Part shown: in pieces, positions 52,813 to 61,899 of the stretch | Layout: every line of letters begins with the position of its first letter | Numbering within the stretch: position 1 is the stretch's first letter | Assembly (NCBI RefSeq): GCF_963674925.1 | Contig: NZ_OY771647.1 | Coordinates: 945,501 to 1,009,500, forward strand | Length of the DNA: 64,000 nucleotides | Direction: 5' to 3' | Source of the DNA: an uncultured Draconibacterium sp. | GTDB lineage: Bacteria > Bacteroidota > Bacteroidia > Bacteroidales > Prolixibacteraceae | Notes under the pieces: model-generated | The model's input: only the letters and a program-made list of their open reading frames with translations | Database searches by the model: none | Told to the model about the DNA's origin: nothing | Translations under genes and position numbers: made by a program

Positions 52813-54396
52813 TTAGTGCCAGATGGAATTTACATTTTCAAGTTTTGCTTTTGTTAAAGAAATGGGTTGTCCGGCGGTAAAAACCGTCAATTTGCTAAAA
52901 GGTTGAGAGCTAAAAAAGATCTCTGTCATTACCAAATCACCACCATCTACAAAAACTTCGGCAGATGCGGCATCTACAAATATTTCAATGCTTACAGTCG
53001 ATGCAATTTTGTATGGTGCAACCGAGATTCCGGAAAATTGATCTGAAAAACTCATGTCTCCCGATTGTGTTCTATCAAACTGAAACTGCTTTGCCGATGC
53101 AGAATAGCTGAGTGTGATATTTTCACCCAGTTCATTTTCAAGCAGAATTCCAAATGATTCGGGCAAGGTTTCGCCCAATTCAAATTCCAGTGATAAGCGA
53201 CTCTGATTTAATGCCAAACCTTGTATATCCAGCTCTTTCACTCCCGAAATTTTCAACGCCTCATCAATATTCACTGATGTTGAATTATCTGTAATCAGCT
53301 CTGTTTCTTTAACCGGAGTCGATTTCAGCACGTACTGATCCTCCTTTTTGATTAACGAAAGCGTTCGGGGTAAGGTCATTGCACTGCGCCATTTCTCAGT
53401 TGGCACAACATTAGCGTAAGCCCAGTTGCTCATCCATCCCAGAAATATCCGGCGACCGTCTTCCTTTGGAATATCAGACCATGTTACACCGGCGTAATTA
53501 TCGCGTCCCCAATCCAGCCAATTTGTTTCTTTTGAGTAGGCAGTAAACTGATATCCATCAAAGTCACCCAAAAAATATTGTGTTCCGGAGCCACCATTTG
53601 GCCCGCCCGGATTGATATTCACAATCAACACCCACTTTGTTTCATCGGTTCCTTCAACTTGCAGCGGGAATAAATCGGGACATTCCCATACGCCATCGTG
53701 TGTTCCGGCATCAATCCCAAAATCGCTTTCGTGTTTCCAGTTTTTTAAATCATCGGAAGTATAAATCTGAACATGATCGTGTGCAGAAAGTACAAGATTC
53801 CATTGTTGAATTTCTTCATTCCAAATCACATTCGGATCACGGAAATCGCGATTTCCATCGTTTGGAATAACCGGATTCCCTTCATATTTTGTCCAACTTC
53901 TTCCTTTATCCAGACTAAAGGCAATGGCTTGCGATTCCATATCAACACCACCGGCCTGTGCGATTTTAGGATTATGATAGGTAAAAATTGCTATTAATGG
54001 CGGATTTTCAGCCGAACCAAATCCGGTGGTATTGTTCCGGTCAACAACAGCACTTCCCGAAAAAATATACCCCAAACTGTCGGGATATAAAGCAATGGGC
54101 AAGTGTTGCCAATGTACCAAATCGGTGCTAATTGCATGGCCCCAATGCATGGGGCCCCAAACCGTGCTATCGGGATAAAATTGATAGAAAAGGTGATATT
54201 CTCCTTCGTAATAAACCATTCCGTTTGGGTCGTTCATCCATGCTGAATCCGGAGAGAAATGGAATTGCGGACGATACTTTTCAGTGTATGGTTTTGTTAT
54301 ATTTTCGTTCTCAACACTTTTTTTCGGACCGGAAGAACAGGCCAAGGCAAACAGCAGTACTATTGCAGCCATAAAATTCAAATTCTTGTGGTTCAT
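52813..54396 (-). CDS. GH32 fructan hydrolase, lipoprotein
   Basis: Glycoside hydrolase of family 32, 527 residues, lipidated at C20 (LALACSSG). All three catalytic motifs are intact: nucleophile D56 in WMNDPNG, transition-state stabiliser D187 in RDP, and acid/base E238 in ECP. The five-bladed propeller ends near residue 360 and a beta-sandwich follows. It should cut beta-fructans such as inulin or levan, or sucrose-like ends; exo or endo action cannot be told. It is last in the locus, 39 bases after the GH32-like gene, and likely exposed on the cell surface or the periplasmic side. Confidence 0.92.
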   Translation of the reverse strand: MNHKNLNFMAAIVLLFALACSSGPKKSVENENITKPYTEKYRPQFHFSPDSAWMNDPNGMVYYEGEYHLFYQFYPDSTVWGPMHWGHAISTDLVHWQHLPIALYPDSLGYIFSGSAVVDRNNTTGFGSAENPPLIAIFTYHNPKIAQAGGVDMESQAIAFSLDKGRSWTKYEGNPVIPNDGNRDFRDPNVIWNEEIQQWNLVLSAHDHVQIYTSDDLKNWKHESDFGIDAGTHDGVWECPDLFPLQVEGTDETKWVLIVNINPGGPNGGSGTQYFLGDFDGYQFTAYSKETNWLDWGRDNYAGVTWSDIPKEDGRRIFLGWMSNWAYANVVPTEKWRSAMTLPRTLSLIKKEDQYVLKSTPVKETELITDNSTSVNIDEALKISGVKELDIQGLALNQSRLSLEFELGETLPESFGILLENELGENITLSYSASAKQFQFDRTQSGDMSFSDQFSGISVAPYKIASTVSIEIFVDAASAEVFVDGGDLVMTEIFFSSQPFSKLTVFTAGQPISLTKAKLENVNSIWH

Positions 54397-54435
54397 ATCA
54401 TTAAGTTTAATGGTTTATTTATCGTTTTATTCGAA

Positions 54436-55908
54436 CTAGAATTCAGTAATTGCTCCTTCCAATAATTTAACGGTTCCTGTCTCACTAAATAAGCTCACCT
54501 GAACCGATTCTTCGCCAAAAGAAAACTTTCGCGACAGGGAAATGAGTCCGTTCATGGCAAATAATTCGGCCGAGTTCCTGTCGATAATAAGCGTCATATC
54601 CAGTTCCGGCTCGTTGGTTACGTATGGTGCATAGTAAAAACCATCCCAGCTATCGGGGAAATCGCTCTGTATCGAGGGGTCAGCAATATAAAAATATCTT
54701 CGCTCAGCCTGATAACCCAGGATCAGCTCCTTGCCTTCCTTTGTAGTGATAATAAGGCCAAATGATTCCGCCATACCCAGGTATAAACGGCTATTGACGT
54801 CGAAAGTCAAGTCGATTCGGATTGGCAAATTCAGGTTCTTTTCCATTGATTTGCCATCGCTTAATTCTGTTTCGTTAATTGTTTCTGTGGCAGGTTTTTC
54901 AATGGCTTTTACCGGTTCTGAAAATAAATAATAATCGTAAAATCTTTCTTTTAAGGCTAGTTGGCGGGCAAGCGAGAATTCGGTTGAGGAATTATTTGGG
55001 ATATTGAATTTTTCGTAGATGGAATTGTATAAAGTTCCTATTAAAACAGGCTTTTTGTTAACGAGCCGGTAATCGGATAAAACAACGGCCTGATAAAGAT
55101 CGCTTCCATGATCAATCCATTTTGGTTTATTGTGCGATGCCTGGTAAACAAAACCATCGAAACTACCAACAAAATACTGAACACCGCTACCTTCGTTAGG
55201 CGAACCGCTATCGGCACTGATAAAAAGCACCCAATTCGTTTCGTTGGTTTCCGTAATTTCCATCGGGAAAAAATCGATGCTTGTCCACGATCCAGATTTT
55301 AGCGCAACATCATCGCCAAAACGGCTTAGATATTCCCAGTTTTCTAAATCTGCCGATGAATAAAAACGCACTTCATAACCTGAAAGTGTTAACATGATCC
55401 AGGCCTGTGTTTCATCATTCCAAAACACTTTTACATCCTGAATGGAGGCGTTAAAATCAGCGAGTGTAATCGTGTTTTCTATGTCTTGTTTCCATGAATA
55501 TCCATTGTCGTTGCTGTATGAGATGGTCAGTTCTCCATAGTTCTCAGCAACTGTCCCGAAAGCAATCAAAGCAGACGCTTCTGCACTGTAATCAGTGGTT
55601 TGATTCCAGTCCGCTACGATGGTTTTTATATTCTGAACTTCAGCTTCTTCCGACTCAAAACTTATTGATTTATTGCTCCAGTTTAACAAGTCATTACTTT
55701 CAGCCTGTCCAAACTTCACTTCGCCGTCAACCGTGTAATTAAAAAACAAGTGATAGCTGTCCTTGGCATAAATTAAAGCTATCGGATTCTGAAGCATTGA
55801 ATCTTTCGGATTAAAATGCAGGGAAACAGCAGTTTTCTGCCCTTTATTTCCTGTACATCCCCAGAAAACAACCAAAATCAGCAATAAAATTGAAGCCGGA
55901 CTTTTCAT
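54436..55908 (-). CDS. GH32-fold lipoprotein lacking catalytic residues (probable fructan-binding protein)
   Basis: A protein of 490 residues, lipidated at C18 (FWGCTGN). It follows the GH32 fold throughout (SYHLFFNYTVDGEVKFGQAESNDLLNW, IDFFPME, WVLFISADSGSPNEGSGVQYFVGSFDG). At the three active-site positions, however, the residues have changed. The nucleophile motif WMNDPNG reads SMLQNPIA (N41 for D), RDP reads QDV (157-159), and ECP reads TSI (T209 for the acid/base glutamate). Neighbours with an intact GH32 show the contrast. Hydrolysis by the normal mechanism is excluded if the alignment holds. Its place directly after susD is where surface glycan-binding lipoproteins usually lie, so I infer a fructan-binding role. 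Confidence 0.85.
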   Translation of the reverse strand: MKSPASILLLILVVFWGCTGNKGQKTAVSLHFNPKDSMLQNPIALIYAKDSYHLFFNYTVDGEVKFGQAESNDLLNWSNKSISFESEEAEVQNIKTIVADWNQTTDYSAEASALIAFGTVAENYGELTISYSNDNGYSWKQDIENTITLADFNASIQDVKVFWNDETQAWIMLTLSGYEVRFYSSADLENWEYLSRFGDDVALKSGSWTSIDFFPMEITETNETNWVLFISADSGSPNEGSGVQYFVGSFDGFVYQASHNKPKWIDHGSDLYQAVVLSDYRLVNKKPVLIGTLYNSIYEKFNIPNNSSTEFSLARQLALKERFYDYYLFSEPVKAIEKPATETINETELSDGKSMEKNLNLPIRIDLTFDVNSRLYLGMAESFGLIITTKEGKELILGYQAERRYFYIADPSIQSDFPDSWDGFYYAPYVTNEPELDMTLIIDRNSAELFAMNGLISLSRKFSFGEESVQVSLFSETGTVKLLEGAITEF

Positions 55909-55942
55909 AAGAAGAATGATTTATTAGTAAAGTTATAAAAAC

Positions 55943-55979
55943 AGATCATGGCCGGAAGAGTGTCTTCCAACCATGATCT
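55943..55979 (-). terminator. Hairpin with T-tract between susD and the GH32 genes
   Basis: On the minus strand AGATCATGG pairs with CCATGATCT and inside it GGAAGA with TCTTCC, followed by GTTTTTATAA. It lies 11 bases after the SusD stop and 35 bases before the next start. It may act as a partial terminator or mRNA-stabilising hairpin, keeping susCD expression above that of the two GH32-type genes. Confidence 0.7.
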
Positions 55980-55990
55980 TTAACTCTATA

Positions 55991-57733
55991 TTAATACCCA
56001 ACATTTTGTTCGTACAAACCTTTTGTAAAGTCTATCTCACGCTGCGGAATCGGGAAATACTCGTCTCTTCCGGCAGTAAATTGAGCATCATTCAGGAAAT
56101 CTTTTCTTGTTTTCTCTTTCTCCAGGTATGCATTCAAAGTTGGTTCTGCAATTCCCCAACGTACCAGGTCGAAAAAGCGTGGGCTTTCCAAAGCAAACTC
56201 CAACCGACGTTCCCATTGTAAAGCTTTGCGTGCGTTATCCTGTGTCCAGGCTAAATTCGTTCCATCGTATTCCGAAATCATGTAATTTGATGGAGCAGTA
56301 CCATCAGCAAAACGAGTTCTGCTGGTACTTTCAGAGGCACGATTACGAACCTGATTGATCAGCGGACGGGCCATATCTTGCTGTCCCAGCTCGATATAAG
56401 CTTCAGCCTGCATTAACAGTACATCGGCATAACGGATAATATCGATATTTTTTGATACACCCATAAACGGCCCTTGCTTTTTGTAGCAGGAACAATCGGC
56501 AGCCTGCTGCTCTTTCATACTTTGGAAGTACCCGTAAACACCCGGATCACGTACCCAGCTGTTGCTGAAAATATAGGATTCCTCGTTACGGTATTTATAC
56601 GGGTGACCGTCGATACCAATGGAGTGATCGATACGCGGATCAACGGTTACACCATCAGGAGTAATATCTGCTGCACTTAGCTCAACATCGTTAAACGAAT
56701 CGAACTTTGGCAAACCATTCTCATCGGTTGCAAAAGCATTCACCATATTCTGGCTTGGCTGATGGAATCCGCAACATCCGTATTGAGGAGCTCCGTGTGG
56801 GTAGTTCAGTCCATTCTCGAAGTTCAAACGTCCAGATGTTGTTCCGTCGCTAATTGAAAACTGAATAGCAAAAACCGATTCAGGGCCATTATCGTAACCA
56901 CCCATAAAGTTTTCACCAAAATCAGCTTGTAAACTGTACTGTCCGGATGTTATAACCATTTCGCACAGGTTAACAACTTCCTGCATACGGCTTTGGTTAA
57001 TGTTTACAACCTGGTTGTTTTCATCCTGCTCGTAAGCCTGGTATAATCTCAGTTTTGCAAGGTAAGCGGCAGCAGCATATTTATTGGCTCTACCTACCTG
57101 CGATTGTGATTCGGGAAGATTATTCATCGCAAATTCAAAGTCTTCAGCGATTTTATTCCACAGTTCATCGTTTGAATATTCGCGGTTTGACGTTTGAAGA
57201 ATCTCTTCGTTGCTCAGACTTTCATCGATATACGGAACATATTTGAACAACACTTTCAGCATAAAATGCGAATGTCCTCTCAGGAAACGTGCTTCAGCAA
57301 TCCTTGTCTGACGCAGCGCAAATTCTTCGTCGGTCAACTCATTCAAAGTGCGCAATGCCGAGTTGGCACGCGAAATAGCACGGTAATAATTTTCCCATGT
57401 ATAAGGCAAACCGGCCAACCAACTCTGAAATGGTTGAGTAAGGTTATATTGCTCGTAAAAGTTGTAAGGCTCAACATCGGAAACACCACCGCCTCCTTTG
57501 TAAGCATCGTCAGAGCGCACACTACCATAAACCCACATACTTGCTATAGGGCCAATCATATCGTTGTTTCCAATTCCGGCGTAAGCCGCGGTAACCAAAC
57601 CTTCAGCGCCTTCGGCCGTTGGGCTTCCGGCTGAAATGAACCCTTGCGGCTCAGTTTCCAGGTAATTATCGCACGAGACAGCCAACAGGCTAATCAGCGC
57701 AACTATAACTATTTTTATATTTTTCATTTTCAT
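55991..57733 (-). CDS. susD: SusD-like glycan-binding lipoprotein
   Basis: Surface lipoprotein of 580 residues, lipidated at C21 (LLAVSCDNYLETEP). SusD features are the opening NYLETEPQGF, tetratricopeptide-like helices with YRAISRANSALRTLNEL and EARFLRGHSHFMLKVLFKYVPY, and the C-terminal RRLEFALESPRFFDLVRWG. It binds glycan at the cell surface and acts as a lid on SusC. Start Met1 or Met3. It lies 20 bases after SusC. Fructan as ligand is inferred from the neighbouring GH32 and fructokinase genes. Confidence 0.94.
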   Translation of the reverse strand: MKMKNIKIVIVALISLLAVSCDNYLETEPQGFISAGSPTAEGAEGLVTAAYAGIGNNDMIGPIASMWVYGSVRSDDAYKGGGGVSDVEPYNFYEQYNLTQPFQSWLAGLPYTWENYYRAISRANSALRTLNELTDEEFALRQTRIAEARFLRGHSHFMLKVLFKYVPYIDESLSNEEILQTSNREYSNDELWNKIAEDFEFAMNNLPESQSQVGRANKYAAAAYLAKLRLYQAYEQDENNQVVNINQSRMQEVVNLCEMVITSGQYSLQADFGENFMGGYDNGPESVFAIQFSISDGTTSGRLNFENGLNYPHGAPQYGCCGFHQPSQNMVNAFATDENGLPKFDSFNDVELSAADITPDGVTVDPRIDHSIGIDGHPYKYRNEESYIFSNSWVRDPGVYGYFQSMKEQQAADCSCYKKQGPFMGVSKNIDIIRYADVLLMQAEAYIELGQQDMARPLINQVRNRASESTSRTRFADGTAPSNYMISEYDGTNLAWTQDNARKALQWERRLEFALESPRFFDLVRWGIAEPTLNAYLEKEKTRKDFLNDAQFTAGRDEYFPIPQREIDFTKGLYEQNVGY

Positions 57734-57753
57734 TATTCTTTAGTTTGTATTGA

Positions 57754-60700
57754 TTAGAATGCAACATTAACACCGGCAGAGAAAGTCCTTGGAATCGGGA
57801 TGGTATTTACATCGGTACGTTCCGGATCCGGTCCCTGAAATTCATTGCTCTGAATCCAAAACAGGTTTTCGGCCATCAGGTAAAAGCGAACCTTGTCCAT
57901 GCCAACTTTATCCAATGCAGATTTTGGCAAGGTGTAACCAAGCTGGATGTTACGCAATTTGAAATAAGATGCGTTTACGTTCAAATAGCTTGAAGTACGC
58001 GTTTCGTTATTGCTATCCGACAATGTTAATGCAGGAACATCTGAATCCGGATTTTGCGTAGTCCAGGCTTTGAAAACACCCGGTCCTACGTTATCGCGAC
58101 CACGAATAAAATCGTTATAGTAAGTATAAGGATCATAACCGGTTTTTCCGGCAACACCCGATCCGAAAACAGACATATCAAAGTCTTTGTAATTCACATC
58201 AATTCTTAAACTATACTCCAGTTTTGGAAGCAGTGTTCCAAGGAATTTCTGGTCGAGTGAGTTGATTGCACCATCATCATTCAAATCAGCCCAGCGGATA
58301 CGCCCCGGGGCAGCACCAACCTGGCTGGCATGGGCATCAACTTCTCCCTGGTTTTTAAAAATACCGTCAGCTACGTAACCAAAAATCGAAAGCTCTGAAT
58401 GACCAAGAACTGTTTGCTCCGAGTTACCAGGATAAGCTGTTCTAACTTCTTCAGGGAGTTCAGTGATTTTATCGGCAAAGTGGCTGGCACTACCTGCAAT
58501 TTCGTACGATAAGTCGCTGTTCACTTTTTTTCTGTAACTCAACGCAAATTCCCAACCTGTGTTTTTCTTGGTTGCTCCATTCAGGAACTGTAGTTGTCCT
58601 TCACCTAAAGCCGAAGCTACCGGTGGCTGAATCAAAATATCGGTTGTTTTACGTGTATACCAATCGAATGCTCCTACCAACTGACTGTCGAAAAATCCGA
58701 AATCGATACCCAGGTTTAATTCATCTGTTGTTTCCCATTTCAAGGCAGGGTTTCCGGCTTGTACAGATACAAAACCCGAAGGCAGGTTTCCTGAATCCTG
58801 ACCATCTAAAGCATAAGCTGAACCAACATTCCAGTAGTCATCAAAAAAGTCGTTGTGGAAAATACCATCAACCTGGCTGGCCACAGCGCCGTAACGAGGT
58901 TCAAATAATCCAAGACTGGCAAAATCACCAACATCCTGGTTACCAACACGACCAACACCGGCACGGAATTTCAGGTTTGAAATTTTGTCCATTCCTGTCA
59001 TAAACTCCTCTTCGCTCAAACGCCATCCGAAGGTAGCAGCAGGGAAGAAACCATAGCGGTTATCGGCACCGAATCGCGATGAACCATCCCGACGTAGTGT
59101 GAACGACGCCAGAAAACGTTCGTTGTAGTTGTAATCGATTTTTCCGAACTGAGAGAATAAACGACTGCTTGTTGCTGTTCCAAAACTATTTCCGTTACTG
59201 GTTCCGGCGCTCAACACAAAAAACTCTTCAGTTTGCGAAGAAAATCCTTCTTTATATCCGGTGAAATCCTGAAAATTATCGCTCACCGCTTCAATACCTA
59301 AAAGGAATCCAAATTTACTTTTACCAATATCAAGCTTGTAATTAGCAGTGTTCGACCAGGTTATACTGGTGAAGTCGCTGTTGTAAATTCGTAAGTTATT
59401 TACTGAACGGGCAATAAAACCATTGCTAAAAGCAGGTTCAATATCTTTGTCTTTCACCATCGAATAGTCAATTCCGAGCGTTGTGCGCAGTACAAGATTT
59501 TTTACCGGCTGAATTTCAGCAAATACACTACCAAATAAATACCTGCGATTGGTATTGTCCCAACGGTTAATATACTGCATCATTACCGGGTTATTCCGGT
59601 CGGAATAACCTGATCCAAGTGGTCCACCATAATTGCCATTTGAATCGTACAACGGAATTGTTGGAGCCAAAGTAATTGCCAGGCCAGGCGTTGGAGCACT
59701 ACCAAGATCGGGAGTTTCCAATGTTTCGTTCGACGATACAACCTGTGCATTGATACCAAACTTCACCCGATCATCCAGCGTGCTGGTTTGCCCGTTAATA
59801 CGTGCCGTAATACGATCGTAGTTGGTGTATTTCAGCATACCGGTATTTTTGATGTAACCAATATTCATTAATACCGAAGACTTTTCAGTTCCGCCGGAAA
59901 CAGTCAGGTCGTTATTGATTACAAAACCAGTTTCATAAGTTGCATCCTGCCAATCCGTATCGCCCGCAGGAACGTTCATATCTCCACCAACATAAGGCTG
60001 AACGGTTACGCCATTCAGAACAGGATTGTTATAATCACCGTTCCAGTCGAAGTTGTAAATTTCGCCGTATCCGCTTGTTGGATCAACGCCATCGTTTACC
60101 GATGCCTGCCATAAAGCCCGGCCACGATCAACAGCATTCAGCATATCGTACCGTTGCGATTTTTCGCTTTGAACCGAAAAGTTAGAGTTAAATTCTACTC
60201 TAACTTCGCCTTTTTTATCCGATCCGTTTTTGGTGGTAACAATTACAACACCGTTTGATGCACGTGCTCCATAAATTGAAGAAGCTGACGCATCTTTCAA
60301 TACCTGCACCGAAACAATTGAACCGGCGCTCAGTCCCTGAAAAACCTCTGGTCTTTTGGTTGGTACTCCATCGATAATATACAATGGGTTGTTATCTCCC
60401 AGCGTATTAACTCCACGAATAAGAATTCGACTGCTGGTTGCACTGGGAGTACCGGTTTTTTCAATATAAAGTCCCGGAACATGGCCCTGCAAAGCCTGCA
60501 TGGGGTTACCCGAACTTAAACTCACATTTTCAATAGCGTCCATTTGTACCACTTCAACCGCACCGGTTAAATCGGCTTTTCGCTGAACGCTATAACCAAC
60601 GGCTACAACTTCTGCCAAACCGATGGTTTCATCCTCCATATCAATATTAATGGATGTTCTGCCTGATACTGCTATTTCCTGTGATTTCATTCCAATAAAA

Positions 60701-60942
60701 GAAATCTGCAGCACTGCATCGGCACCCGATACCTCGATAGTGTACACACCATCAACATCGGTAATGGTACCGTTAGTTGTTCCTTTTTCAACAATTGTTA
60801 CACCTGGCAATGCCATGCCCGAGGCGTCTTTCACAGTACCCGAAACCGAAATTTCCTGGGCAAATGCGATTGTTGAAAACAAACTAAGCAGAATGAAAAA
60901 CATTCCCTTAGTCGCATTTTTAAGTTTGATTCTTTTTACCAT
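57754..60942 (-). CDS. susC: SusC-like TonB-dependent glycan transporter
   Basis: Outer-membrane transporter of 1062 residues. The signal peptide ends at about 28 (STIAFAQE), then a carboxypeptidase-D-like domain (ISVSGTVKDASGMALPGVTI) to about 110. A plug follows with LQGHVPGLYIEKTGTPSATSS and YIIDGVPTKRPEVF, and the barrel ends SAGVNVAF. The SusC/RagA marker SASSIYGARASNGVVIVTTK is present near residue 220. It imports oligosaccharides with SusD. The gene starts 12 bases after the fructokinase stop, so it is expressed from the common upstream promoter. Confidence 0.95.
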   Translation of the reverse strand: MVKRIKLKNATKGMFFILLSLFSTIAFAQEISVSGTVKDASGMALPGVTIVEKGTTNGTITDVDGVYTIEVSGADAVLQISFIGMKSQEIAVSGRTSINIDMEDETIGLAEVVAVGYSVQRKADLTGAVEVVQMDAIENVSLSSGNPMQALQGHVPGLYIEKTGTPSATSSRILIRGVNTLGDNNPLYIIDGVPTKRPEVFQGLSAGSIVSVQVLKDASASSIYGARASNGVVIVTTKNGSDKKGEVRVEFNSNFSVQSEKSQRYDMLNAVDRGRALWQASVNDGVDPTSGYGEIYNFDWNGDYNNPVLNGVTVQPYVGGDMNVPAGDTDWQDATYETGFVINNDLTVSGGTEKSSVLMNIGYIKNTGMLKYTNYDRITARINGQTSTLDDRVKFGINAQVVSSNETLETPDLGSAPTPGLAITLAPTIPLYDSNGNYGGPLGSGYSDRNNPVMMQYINRWDNTNRRYLFGSVFAEIQPVKNLVLRTTLGIDYSMVKDKDIEPAFSNGFIARSVNNLRIYNSDFTSITWSNTANYKLDIGKSKFGFLLGIEAVSDNFQDFTGYKEGFSSQTEEFFVLSAGTSNGNSFGTATSSRLFSQFGKIDYNYNERFLASFTLRRDGSSRFGADNRYGFFPAATFGWRLSEEEFMTGMDKISNLKFRAGVGRVGNQDVGDFASLGLFEPRYGAVASQVDGIFHNDFFDDYWNVGSAYALDGQDSGNLPSGFVSVQAGNPALKWETTDELNLGIDFGFFDSQLVGAFDWYTRKTTDILIQPPVASALGEGQLQFLNGATKKNTGWEFALSYRKKVNSDLSYEIAGSASHFADKITELPEEVRTAYPGNSEQTVLGHSELSIFGYVADGIFKNQGEVDAHASQVGAAPGRIRWADLNDDGAINSLDQKFLGTLLPKLEYSLRIDVNYKDFDMSVFGSGVAGKTGYDPYTYYNDFIRGRDNVGPGVFKAWTTQNPDSDVPALTLSDSNNETRTSSYLNVNASYFKLRNIQLGYTLPKSALDKVGMDKVRFYLMAENLFWIQSNEFQGPDPERTDVNTIPIPRTFSAGVNVAF

Positions 60943-60954
60943 AATCAGATTAGT

Positions 60955-61887
60955 TTAATTAATTTGAATATTATTTCTTTCGATAGTTGGTTGGTCATTC
61001 GATAGGATTTCCTCAATTTCATCCATGTCGTATTTTGGAGTAGCACCGGCTTTCGATGCCACAAATGCGCCGGTTGCACAAGCAAAAGCCAATGCGTCGG
61101 CAGGTTCTTTTTTATTTAACAGAGAGGCAATTAGTCCGGCAAGAAATGCATCGCCGGCACCAACTGTATCCACTGCATTTACTTTAAAACCGGGGTGTTC
61201 GTAAAATTTGCCGTTGCAATACAACAAAGCTCCTTTTTCGCCTTTGGTTACACATAACATTCCGATGTTATAGTGTTTTACAAACCATTCCATGAGCTTG
61301 TGCTCGTCAGAACTGGGGCGGTTGTACCATCCTGCAAAAACCTCCAGCTCTTCGTCGTTGAGTTTTACTACATCAGTGTTTTCCAGAAGCTTTTCAACTA
61401 CTTCCTGCGAATCATATGGCTTACGAAAATTTACATCAATCAATTTTAGTCCATCATAATCCAGCAGATTCATCAGTGTTTCGCGGGTTAAAGGATTACG
61501 CGAAGCCAGTGATCCGTAAATCAGCAAACCTGCCTGCCTGGCCTTTCTCATTAGCGAATCAGTTAGTTGAATATTATCCCAGGCTACGGGTTCACAAATT
61601 TCGTAGGTAGCGTTGTTGTTTTCATCCAAATGCACCAGTACTTCACTGGTAGGCAGATCATCATCGGTTTGAATGTATGCGGTAGACATTCCCGAATCTT
61701 CAAGGAACTTTTTTAGCTCTGCTCCCGGTTCGTCGTTTCCAACACTACTGGCAATGGTAGCATCCAAACCGATAGCACTGAGGTGAAGCGCCACGTTCAT
61801 GGGTGCACCACCGGCTTTCGCTCCCGATGGCAAACGATCCCAAAGCACCTCGCCAAAACACAATATTTCGTTGTTCTTAATTTCCAT
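60955..61887 (-). CDS. PfkB-family carbohydrate kinase, probable fructokinase
   Basis: Cytoplasmic kinase of 310 residues. PfkB markers: GGAPMNVALHLSAIG at the N-terminus and the catalytic motif DTVGAGDAFLAG near 225-236, with its aspartate as general base. Length fits fructokinase. It lies between the sugar porter and SusC genes with 12-base gaps on both sides. In this locus it should phosphorylate the fructose released by GH32. The sugar is inferred from context, because related kinases act on ribose, glucosamine and others. Confidence 0.9.
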   Translation of the reverse strand: MEIKNNEILCFGEVLWDRLPSGAKAGGAPMNVALHLSAIGLDATIASSVGNDEPGAELKKFLEDSGMSTAYIQTDDDLPTSEVLVHLDENNNATYEICEPVAWDNIQLTDSLMRKARQAGLLIYGSLASRNPLTRETLMNLLDYDGLKLIDVNFRKPYDSQEVVEKLLENTDVVKLNDEELEVFAGWYNRPSSDEHKLMEWFVKHYNIGMLCVTKGEKGALLYCNGKFYEHPGFKVNAVDTVGAGDAFLAGLIASLLNKKEPADALAFACATGAFVASKAGATPKYDMDEIEEILSNDQPTIERNNIQIN

Positions 61888-61899
61888 GTTTGTTTAGTA

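Noticed and set aside
60623..60958. Open frame of 111 codons opposite the SusC start
   Set aside because: It is the antisense of the conserved SusC signal and carboxypeptidase-like domain, and its composition follows the codon pattern of that gene.
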